DNA of 6,764 bases from Deltaproteobacteria bacterium (GTDB lineage: Bacteria; UBA10199; 2-02-FULL-44-16), in the NCBI GenBank assembly GCA_016203825.1, contig JACQMA010000020.1:1-6764 (forward strand). The letters run 5' to 3'. A program made the translations under genes and the position numbers. Below, piece by piece: positions 1 through 5,418 of the stretch; within the stretch, counting starts at the first letter, position 1, and each line of letters starts with the position of its first letter. The notes below the pieces were generated by a model. It was not told the DNA's origin and searched no databases. It saw nothing but the letters and a program-made list of their open reading frames with translations.

Positions 1-1080
1 CACTTCGTGTTCAATCGGATCTTCAATGGAAATGATGTTTTTATCTTGGGAATTGATGCGACCAAGGGCTGCGTAGAGCGTCGTGCTCTTCCCCGAGCCG
101 GTGGGACCCGTCACCAAAAGAATGCCGTGGGGTCGGGTGATGAGCTGTTCGAAACGTTTTCGTTCATCATCCTGAAGCCCAAGTTCTTTGAGACCTAAAA
201 TCCCACCTTGGCGAAAGAGCCGAAGAACGGCCTTTTCCCCGTGAATGGTGGGATACGTGGACACGCGTATATCGACTTCATGTCCGGCAACCTTCACGCG
301 CACGCGGCCATCTTGGGGGACTCGTCGTTCGGCAATATCCATGGCCGACATCACCTTGATGCGCGAAACAACAGGGAGGTGCATGCTCTTGGGCAGCATC
401 ATGCGTTCTTCCAGGACACCGTCGACACGCGTGCGGATGCGCAGCGTGGCCGATTGCGGCTCAATGTGAATGTCGCTCGCCCCCTCGGCGACCGCCGACT
501 GCAGGATCGCATTGACTTGGGCGACGACCTTCGCCCCCGCCGCCATTTCCTTGAGACGCTCGGCAGCTTCCTCTTCACTCTCGACACCGTACTGGAGGAC
601 TTCCACATCGCTGTGGACCTCATTCACACTAAACTCGTGGTAGTGGTCGTGTTGCAGACGTTCAATTTCGGGGGTTGACGCCAGGACCGGATTGATCTCG
701 AGTTTCAAGGCATCGCGAATCTCATCCAGGGCAAAGACTTGAAGCGGATCGGACATCGCGACCGTCAAGACGTCCTTTTCGCGGCGCAGGGGAACCAACT
801 GGTATTTTTTGGCAACGCTTGCCGGAACGAGTTTGATGAGGTCCGGATCGAGCGAATGACCATTGAGTTTCACGACGGGGATGTGGAGCGTCTCGCTCAA
901 AAAACGCAGCAGCTGCTCTCGATCCACAAAGCCGCGCTTCAAGAGAATCTGGCCAAGGTTTCCGCCGAGATTTCGCCGCGCCTCCTGGACCACGAGCAAC
1001 TGGTCGTGGGTAATCATCCCCCCATCGACCAAGCCCTGCACGATATCCTTGAACCCCGTCGTTGGTGCGGCGTGTGCCAT
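1..1080 (-). CDS. pilB: Type IV pilus assembly (extension) ATPase PilB, 3' end beyond window
   Basis: Cytoplasmic GspE/PulE-family hexameric ATPase that powers pilin polymerisation from the inner-membrane platform. The frame is open from the ATG at 1080 to base 1, giving 360 codons; known PilB proteins are about 560 residues, so roughly the last third (Walker B, His box, any Cys4 zinc motif) lies outside. An N-terminal MshEN/T2SSE_N domain covers about residues 10-150 (for example LGQILLKRGFVDREQLL near 42-58 and VAMSDPLQVFALDEI near 107-121). The GspE core begins about 175 with ASDIHIEP at 201-208, then DIAERRVPQDGR near 248-259, Walker A GPTGSGKST at 325-333 and the Asp box SIEDPIEHE at 351-359. 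An in-frame stop (TGA, at about 1113-1115 on the minus strand) lies upstream and this ATG is the only in-frame ATG, GTG or TTG between them. No Shine-Dalgarno precedes it; a sigma70-like promoter lies almost directly upstream. It is divergent from pilT, its functional antagonist. GspE of a type II secretion system is the main alternative; the adjacent pilT favours PilB. Confidence 0.93.
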   Translation of the reverse strand, partial: MAHAAPTTGFKDIVQGLVDGGMITHDQLLVVQEARRNLGGNLGQILLKRGFVDREQLLRFLSETLHIPVVKLNGHSLDPDLIKLVPASVAKKYQLVPLRREKDVLTVAMSDPLQVFALDEIRDALKLEINPVLASTPEIERLQHDHYHEFSVNEVHSDVEVLQYGVESEEEAAERLKEMAAGAKVVAQVNAILQSAVAEGASDIHIEPQSATLRIRTRVDGVLEERMMLPKSMHLPVVSRIKVMSAMDIAERRVPQDGRVRVKVAGHEVDIRVSTYPTIHGEKAVLRLFRQGGILGLKELGLQDDERKRFEQLITRPHGILLVTGPTGSGKSTTLYAALGRINSQDKNIISIEDPIEHEV

Positions 1081-1087
1081 GAGCTTT

Positions 1088-1117
1088 ATGATACCAAGTA
1101 AGGGCGTAACCCGTCAA
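1088..1117 (-). promoter_or_regulatory. Putative sigma70-type promoter of pilB
   Basis: On the minus strand a -35-like TTGACG (1117-1112) is followed after 18 bases by a -10-like TATCAT (1093-1088). Only seven bases lie between TATCAT and the ATG at 1080. Transcription would then start at or within a few bases of the start codon, consistent with the missing Shine-Dalgarno and a leaderless or near-leaderless mRNA. The -35 matches the consensus at five of six positions and the -10 at four of six. Confidence 0.5.
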
Positions 1118-1136
1118 TAAATCGGGTATTATTCAT

Positions 1137-1165
1137 TTGACGGCGGTTATGGAGCCCAGTACGTA
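1137..1165 (+). promoter_or_regulatory. Possible promoter of the pilT-yebC-ruvCAB train
   Basis: A -35-like TTGACG (1137-1142) lies 17 bases before a weak -10-like TACGTA (1160-1165); TACCCT at 1164-1169 is a second poor candidate, with a 21-base spacer. A better-looking TATTAT (1127-1132) lies upstream without a recognisable -35 and would give a leader of about 35 bases. The case for the first rests mainly on its mirror symmetry with the pilB promoter. Confidence 0.3.
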
Positions 1166-1173
1166 CCCTCCCC

Positions 1174-2232
1174 ATGGCACGCACGCTCAAACAGCTCCTC
1201 ACGCTCGCAGTGGAACGAAAGGCCAGTGATCTCCATCTCAACGTCGGTGTCCCCCCGACGCTTCGTATCGACGGAAAACTGGTGAGTGTCGACTCCACCC
1301 CCTGTACCCCCCAAGAGACCCAAACGATCTGCTTCGAGTGTCTGAATCAGGATCAGACCTCGCGCTTGGACAATGATCGCTCGATCGACCTCTCGTTCGG
1401 TCTTGAAGGCATTGCGCGTTTTCGCGCAAATATTTTCTGGTCCCTCGATAACGTGGCCGGTGCGTTTCGCGTCGTCCCGTATGCGATCCCGACACCGGAA
1501 GACTTAGGCCTCCCGGCAACGGCCGTGAAGCTTGCGGATAAGCCCCGCGGCTTGGTGCTGGTCACGGGTCCGACGGGATCGGGAAAAACAACGACGCTTG
1601 CGGCCCTCATTCAGCACATCAATCAAGCGCGCGCAGAACATATTCTGACGATCGAAGATCCGATCGAACTCCTCTACGAACAAAACAAAAGTATCATCAA
1701 TCAACTCGAAGTGGGACGCGACGCCAAGAATTTTGGTCAGGCCCTGAAGTACACCCTTCGGCAAGACCCGAACGTCGTGTTGATCGGTGAGATGCGTGAT
1801 TTCGAAACGATTCAGAGTGCGATCACGATTGCGGAGACAGGGCACCTCGTGTTTGCGACCCTGCACACCAACACGGCGACGCAGACGATCGATCGCATCA
1901 TTGATGTCTTCCCACCCAATCAGCAACCGCAAGTGCGCACACAACTTTCGTTTATTCTCGAAGGTATCTTGTGTCAGCAACTCTTGCCGAAAGTTGGCGG
2001 CGGACGCTCCCTCGCCCTGGAAATCTTGATCCCCACGCCGGGGATTCGCAATTTGATCCGCGAGGGGAAAACGCATCAGCTGGTTTCCCAGATGCAAATG
2101 GGACAGCAGCAAAGCGGCATGATGACGATGGATCAAGCCCTGGGGCTCCTCGTGAAACGCAAACAGGTCGAACAGCAGGATGCGCTCGCACGGTGCGTCA
2201 ACACAGAAGACTTTCTCAAAATGGTGAACTAA
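1174..2232 (+). CDS. pilT: Type IV pilus retraction ATPase PilT
   Basis: Hexameric cytoplasmic motor that depolymerises type IV pili and drives retraction, twitching motility and often DNA uptake. At 352 residues it is full length (PilT proteins are about 345). Seen in order: the family N-terminus with [12 protein letters not shown] near 17-28 and RIDGKL at 31-36; Walker A GPTGSGKT at 132-139; Asp box TIEDPIE at 159-165; Walker B region [15 protein letters not shown] at 195-209 with catalytic Glu206; His box [12 protein letters not shown] at 222-233; and the C-terminal retraction motif [10 protein letters not shown] near 290-299, the feature that separates PilT from PilB. The ATG at 1174 is the only ATG, GTG or TTG in frame after the upstream stop at 1138, and it gives the family-typical N-terminus. 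No Shine-Dalgarno is near; the closest GGAG (1151-1154) is 19 bases away. The gene is divergent from pilB and begins the plus-strand train. A PilU-like role is the only realistic alternative. Confidence 0.95.
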   Translation: MARTLKQLLTLAVERKASDLHLNVGVPPTLRIDGKLVSVDSTPCTPQETQTICFECLNQDQTSRLDNDRSIDLSFGLEGIARFRANIFWSLDNVAGAFRVVPYAIPTPEDLGLPATAVKLADKPRGLVLVTGPTGSGKTTTLAALIQHINQARAEHILTIEDPIELLYEQNKSIINQLEVGRDAKNFGQALKYTLRQDPNVVLIGEMRDFETIQSAITIAETGHLVFATLHTNTATQTIDRIIDVFPPNQQPQVRTQLSFILEGILCQQLLPKVGGGRSLALEILIPTPGIRNLIREGKTHQLVSQMQMGQQQSGMMTMDQALGLLVKRKQVEQQDALARCVNTEDFLKMVN

Positions 2233-2236
2233 GGAG
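2231..2236 (+). promoter_or_regulatory. Shine-Dalgarno of yebC overlapping the pilT stop
   Basis: AAGGAG lies six bases before the yebC ATG and its first two bases are the last two of the pilT TAA stop. This is the strongest ribosome binding site in the window. It supports tight cotranscription of pilT and yebC and shows that the organism does use Shine-Dalgarno initiation. Confidence 0.8.
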
Positions 2237-2242
2237 TTCTCT

Positions 2243-2989
2243 ATGTCCGGTCATTCCAAGTGGGCGTCGATCAAACACAAGAAGGGAGCCGCCGATGCAA
2301 AAAGAGGAAAAGTTTTCTCGAAACTCATCCGCGAAATCACGGTTGCCGCACGCAGCGGGGGTGGTGATCCCGGGGGCAATCCACGGCTTCGAACCGTCCT
2401 GGACAAGGCGCGTGCAGCCAATATGCCCCATGATAACGTCACCCGTGCGATCAAACGCGGAACGGGTGAGCTTGAGGGTGTGGCGTACGAAGAAGTAATG
2501 CTCGAAGGGTACGGTCCCGGGGGAACGGCGGTCCTCGTGGAACTCCTCACCGATAATCGCAACCGCACGGTTTCGGAAATTCGTCATATTTTTACGCGGC
2601 AGAGTGGCAATCTCGGCGAAGTCGGATGCGTCGGGTGGATGTTCACCAAACGCGGCGTGCTCACGTTCCCCCTCTCCGTCGGCGAAGATGCGTTGATGGA
2701 ATGTGCGCTCGATGCGGGGGCTTTGGATATTCAGCAGGATGATCTCGCCTTCACGGTCACGACGGCACCGGAAACTTTAGAACAGGTGAAACAAGCGTGC
2801 ATCGCGAAAAAACTCGTTCCGACCGAGGCCTCGATCACGATGTTCCCCTCGTCAACGGTGAAGATCGAAGGATCCGATGCCGAACGGATGCTCAAACTCC
2901 TCGAAGGACTCGAGGACCACGATGATGTCCAAAACGTCTACGCCAACTTCGACATCGATACGAAGACGATGGAGAAACTGGCGTCGTAA
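2243..2989 (+). CDS. yebC: YebC/PmpR (TACO1) family protein
   Basis: Conserved cytoplasmic protein long annotated as a transcriptional regulator. Recent work on the YebC/TACO1 family ties it to translation, helping ribosomes through difficult stretches such as polyproline; which role applies here is unknown. Length is 248 residues (E. coli YebC has 246). The start is fixed by the family signature [21 protein letters not shown] (residues 1-21) and by a strong Shine-Dalgarno. Further family landmarks are [18 protein letters not shown] near 48-65, AIKRGTGE near 69-76, EGYGPGG near 88-94, [13 protein letters not shown] at 105-117 and [13 protein letters not shown] near 122-134; the alpha/beta C-terminal domain runs to 248 with no gap or missing piece. 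It follows pilT by 10 bp and precedes ruvC by 5 bp. The yebC-ruvC pairing is common in bacteria, so it probably belongs to the ruv operon, with pilT the less usual partner. Confidence 0.96.
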   Translation: MSGHSKWASIKHKKGAADAKRGKVFSKLIREITVAARSGGGDPGGNPRLRTVLDKARAANMPHDNVTRAIKRGTGELEGVAYEEVMLEGYGPGGTAVLVELLTDNRNRTVSEIRHIFTRQSGNLGEVGCVGWMFTKRGVLTFPLSVGEDALMECALDAGALDIQQDDLAFTVTTAPETLEQVKQACIAKKLVPTEASITMFPSSTVKIEGSDAERMLKLLEGLEDHDDVQNVYANFDIDTKTMEKLAS

Positions 2990-2994
2990 AACCC

Positions 2995-3498
2995 ATGATT
3001 GTTCTCGGGATTGACCCAGGCAGTCGCACGACCGGCTATGGCGTTGTTCGCGCCGAGGGGAATCACCTCACCCATATCGACAATGGCGGCATCCAGCCCA
3101 AGGCGGGCCTTTCACTTCCCCAGCGACTGCGCGCGATCCATGACCACCTCGCATCACTTATTTCGACGTTCCATCCCGAAATCGTTGCCCTCGAGGACAT
3201 TTTTGTGGCAAACAATGCAAGAAGTGCGATGGCTCTGGGACATGCCCGTGGGATTGCGATGCTCGCGGCGGACCAGGCGGGGCTTGAAGTCAGTTCCTAC
3301 ACGCCGAGCCAAGTGAAACTCGCCGTCGTCGGATTCGGTGGAGCGACGAAACAGCAGATTCAGGAGATGACACGCATGATGCTCAAACTCCCCGAAGTCC
3401 CGCAGGAAGACGCCGCCGACGCATTGGCGGTGGCACTCTGCCATTGTCAGAGTGCGGGGTTTGCGCATCGAGTGAAGCAAGCGGAAGGGAAACGATGA
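2995..3498 (+). CDS. ruvC: Holliday junction resolvase RuvC
   Basis: Dimeric endonuclease that cuts four-way junctions symmetrically, guided by RuvAB, in recombination and replication-fork repair. It has 167 residues (E. coli 173). All four metal-binding acidic residues are visible: Asp7 in VLGIDPGSRTTGYG, Glu67 in ALEDIF, and Asp139 and Asp142 in QEDAADA. The aromatic residue after the Glu (Phe70) and the RSAMALGHARG helix (76-86) also match the family. The start gives the canonical MIVLGIDPGS. No clear Shine-Dalgarno precedes it; the ATG lies five bases after the yebC stop, so translation is probably coupled. Its TGA stop overlaps the ruvA ATG. Confidence 0.97.
   Translation: MIVLGIDPGSRTTGYGVVRAEGNHLTHIDNGGIQPKAGLSLPQRLRAIHDHLASLISTFHPEIVALEDIFVANNARSAMALGHARGIAMLAADQAGLEVSSYTPSQVKLAVVGFGGATKQQIQEMTRMMLKLPEVPQEDAADALAVALCHCQSAGFAHRVKQAEGKR
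3483..3488 (+). promoter_or_regulatory. Shine-Dalgarno deciding the ruvA start
   Basis: GGAAGG inside the end of ruvC lies six bases before the ATG at 3495. It supports that ATG over the in-frame ATG at 3444, which would add 17 residues that do not resemble RuvA. Confidence 0.65.
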
Positions 3499-4079
3499 TC
3501 GCGCTGCTCACGGGAACGCTCACGGAAAAATATCCCGATCACTGTATCGTGGATGTCGGCGGCGTTGGGTATCGTGTCGATATTCCGGTCTCGACGTTTA
3601 CCAAACTCCCCGAACTCAACACAACCGTGGCCCTCCACATCCACACGCACGTCCGTGAAGATCAATTGGCCCTCTTCGGATTCCTCAATGCGCACGATCG
3701 TACCCTCTTTCAGCGTTTGATTGCCGTCGCTGGCGTTGGTCCCAAGACGGCACAGTCGATCCTTTCGGGGATTCCGTCCGAAGACCTCGTGAGTGCCATC
3801 GGTCGGGAAGATGCGGCACGCCTCACGACGATCCCCGGTGTGGGACGCAAAACGGCCGAACGCATTATCGTGGACCTCAAAGACAAGCTCGCGACCCTGA
3901 CGACGACACTGCAAGTTCATCCGGTCTCGTCGGAATACCAGGATGCCTGTCATGCCCTGGTCAACCTTGGCTACACGCGCGATGTCGCGGAGAGGGCACT
4001 CAAAAAAGTGACGGCCTCTGACACTCCGGCACTTCCCGATATGATTCGACGGGCATTGAAAGAATTGGCGCAATTATGA
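3495..4079 (+). CDS. ruvA: Holliday junction branch migration protein RuvA
   Basis: Tetrameric protein that binds four-way junctions, holds them open in a square-planar form and docks the RuvB motors. With the start at 3495 it has 194 residues (E. coli 203). Domain I is an OB fold (1-62), beginning MIALLTGTL and containing VGGVGYRV; the acidic pin is kept as Glu55-Asp56 in [10 protein letters not shown]. Domain II has two helix-hairpin-helix motifs, [10 protein letters not shown] (77-86) and [10 protein letters not shown] (112-121). Domain III (about 147-194) contains [16 protein letters not shown] and is the RuvB-contacting part. The frame is open further upstream to an ATG at 3444, but that reading lies in ruvC and is not RuvA-like. 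The ATG shares an ATGA overlap with the ruvC stop, and its own stop overlaps the ruvB start in the same way. Confidence 0.96.
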   Translation: MIALLTGTLTEKYPDHCIVDVGGVGYRVDIPVSTFTKLPELNTTVALHIHTHVREDQLALFGFLNAHDRTLFQRLIAVAGVGPKTAQSILSGIPSEDLVSAIGREDAARLTTIPGVGRKTAERIIVDLKDKLATLTTTLQVHPVSSEYQDACHALVNLGYTRDVAERALKKVTASDTPALPDMIRRALKELAQL

Positions 4080-5104
4080 CCATGGAACCACAACTGATCA
4101 CGACTCCCATTCTGAACGATGACGAGCGCGCGACCGATGCACAACTGCGCCCGCTCTCGCTTGCCGAATACGTGGGCCAGGAGCCGATCAAGGAGCGGCT
4201 GGCTCTCTTCATCGAAGCGGCGAGACAACGCAAAGAACATCTTGATCACGTCCTCTTTTCGGGACCACCGGGACTCGGGAAGACAACACTTGCCACGATC
4301 ATCGCACGCGAGCTCGACGTCGATATCACGACAACGTCGGGCCCAGCGATCGAACGCCAAGGTGATCTCGCGGCCATTCTCACGAACTTGAAAGACCGCG
4401 ACGTTTTGTTTATCGATGAAATTCACCGCTTGCCGCGTACGGTTGAAGAAATTTTGTACCCCGCGATGGAAGCCTTCCAGCTTGATTTGATTGTCGGTCA
4501 GGGACCAAGTGCAAAAACGATTCGTCTGCCGCTGCCACGATTTACGCTGATCGGGGCCACAACACGATCGGGGCTGCTCTCGGGGCCGCTGCGCGATCGC
4601 TTTGGGGTGCAGGCACGACTCGATTTTTATCCGCCCGAAGACTTGATGCGCATCGTCACGCGATCGGCAAAACTCCTCAACATCCCCATTCACGAGAACG
4701 GTGCCACCGAGATCGCATGTCGTTCGCGTGGCACACCGCGGATTGCGAATCGCCTGCTGCGGCGTGTGCGCGATTTTGCACAGGTGCGCGCCTCCAATCG
4801 CATCACGCTCGAGGTCGCGCACGAGGCCTTGCACCTTCTTGATGTCGACGAGCGCGGCTTCGATCCGATGGATCGTAAAATTTTGCTGACGATCATCGAA
4901 AAATTTCAGGGCGGACCGGTCGGGGTGGAAACACTCTCGTCGGCAATCAGTGAAGAAAAAGGAACCATCGAAGACGTCTACGAACCGTTTCTGATTCAGT
5001 GCGGTTTTCTCGATCGCACTGCCCGCGGGCGCGTGGCAACACCGCTCGCCTTTGCCTACTTCGGCAAACCCCATCGCGATCAGCAGCTCGGACTTTTGAA
5101 ATGA
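4076..5104 (+). CDS. ruvB: Holliday junction branch migration helicase RuvB
   Basis: AAA+ ring motor that pumps DNA through the RuvA-bound junction. Length is 342 residues (E. coli 336). Seen: the N-terminal [12 protein letters not shown] (25-35); Walker A GPPGLGKT at 63-70; Walker [10 protein letters not shown] at 111-119; the RuvB-specific beta-hairpin segment around [14 protein letters not shown] (138-151); sensor 1 GATTR at 160-164; the arginine-finger segment GPLRDRFG at 170-177; sensor 2 [16 protein letters not shown] at 218-233; and a winged-helix C-terminal domain from about 260, with [25 protein letters not shown] across 284-308. The ATG at 4076 overlaps the ruvA stop; an in-frame ATG two codons later (4082) is an alternative start. 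Only a weak purine tract (GAAAG, about 4058-4062) precedes it, so coupled translation is likely. No key residue is missing. Confidence 0.97.
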   Translation: MTMEPQLITTPILNDDERATDAQLRPLSLAEYVGQEPIKERLALFIEAARQRKEHLDHVLFSGPPGLGKTTLATIIARELDVDITTTSGPAIERQGDLAAILTNLKDRDVLFIDEIHRLPRTVEEILYPAMEAFQLDLIVGQGPSAKTIRLPLPRFTLIGATTRSGLLSGPLRDRFGVQARLDFYPPEDLMRIVTRSAKLLNIPIHENGATEIACRSRGTPRIANRLLRRVRDFAQVRASNRITLEVAHEALHLLDVDERGFDPMDRKILLTIIEKFQGGPVGVETLSSAISEEKGTIEDVYEPFLIQCGFLDRTARGRVATPLAFAYFGKPHRDQQLGLLK

Positions 5105-5418
5105 TGTCGCTTCGGCGATTGCTCGATCTTCTCACACCGGCACGCGTGGCCATCACCATCGCCGTGGGGTTCTTCGTCTGGTTCTTTCTGCTCGGCGATC
5201 AGGGTGTCGTCAATCTTCGCAAACTCCTCGCCATGAAAGAACGACTCCTCAATGAACAGCACACCTTAGAACGCGACATCAAGGACATGACCCATCAAAA
5301 AGAGCTCATGAGCGACCCCGCCAATCTCGAAATGGTCATCCGCAAAGAACTTGGCGCCATCAAACCCGGTGAAGTGATTTTTGAACTCACCCCCGAAAAA
5401 CCCGCACAAAATCCCTAA
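5101..5418 (+). CDS. FtsB/DivIC-family septum formation initiator
   Basis: Small bitopic division protein. In well-studied bacteria FtsB/DivIC pairs with FtsL and FtsQ/DivIB to activate septal peptidoglycan synthesis. At 105 residues it has the usual size. Layout: a short basic cytoplasmic tail (1-14, Arg5, Arg6, Arg15), one transmembrane helix at about 16-32 ([16 protein letters not shown]), a GDQG turn followed by a coiled-coil-prone segment at about 38-68, and the family's C-terminal sheet motif [16 protein letters not shown] at 81-96. The ATG at 5101 makes an ATGA overlap with the ruvB stop; the next codon (5104) is also ATG and equally possible. A longer in-frame reading from 4999 lies inside ruvB and looks spurious. 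Whether it is FtsB or DivIC cannot be decided, so no symbol is given. Its stop overlaps the stop of the convergent ATPase gene. Confidence 0.85.
   Translation: MMSLRRLLDLLTPARVAITIAVGFFVWFFLLGDQGVVNLRKLLAMKERLLNEQHTLERDIKDMTHQKELMSDPANLEMVIRKELGAIKPGEVIFELTPEKPAQNP

Larger units (their letters stand above)
1081..1173. promoter_or_regulatory. Symmetric divergent pilB/pilT control region
   Basis: This 93-bp stretch separates the two start codons and contains no gene. A perfect inverted repeat (CCGTCAA at 1111-1117 and TTGACGG at 1137-1143, 19-bp AT-rich spacer) places a TTGACG hexamer on each strand facing the neighbouring gene. The repeat's centre, base 1127, is also exactly midway between the A of the pilB ATG (1080) and the A of the pilT ATG (1174), so each hexamer ends 31 bases before its start codon. 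Outside the arms the two halves show no further similarity. What is seen is the symmetry; its reading as paired -35 elements or a shared operator is inference. Confidence 0.6.

Noticed and set aside
208..678. A 156-codon plus-strand open frame opposite pilB.
   Set aside because: The minus strand here encodes the unmistakable GspE core (ASDIHIEP and following), and the plus frame shows no domain or start signal.
1111..1143. The pilB-pilT inverted repeat read as a bidirectional terminator.
   Set aside because: The genes point away from each other, the arms are 19 bp apart and no T-run follows, so termination makes no sense here.
1504..2136. A 210-codon open frame antisense to pilT.
   Set aside because: It overlaps the Walker and Asp/His-box region of pilT and its translation resembles no protein family I recognise.
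1971..2498. A 175-codon plus-strand frame spanning the pilT-yebC junction, suggesting a fusion or overlapping gene.
   Set aside because: It runs out of frame through the conserved C-terminus of pilT and the signature start of yebC; both are intact, so there is no room for a third product.
3447..4073. A 208-codon open frame antisense to ruvA.
   Set aside because: It mirrors ruvA nearly end to end with a low-quality Arg/Cys-rich translation, so it is a shadow of that gene.
4592..4599. A GCGATCGC octamer like the cyanobacterial HIP1 repeat.
   Set aside because: I noticed only one copy, in ruvB coding sequence, which GATC-rich codon use can explain; no HIP1-like density is present.
3971..5074. 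A 367-codon open frame antisense to ruvB.
   Set aside because: It lies almost wholly opposite a full-length canonical ruvB. Its translation is rich in Arg, Cys and His, has no recognisable motif and has no ribosome binding site I can see. It is best explained by ruvB codon choice.
4999..5100. A longer N-terminus for the septum protein starting at 4999.
   Set aside because: The extra 34 residues overlap ruvB out of frame and do not look like a division-protein N-terminus; the ATG at 5101 with the ATGA overlap fits better.
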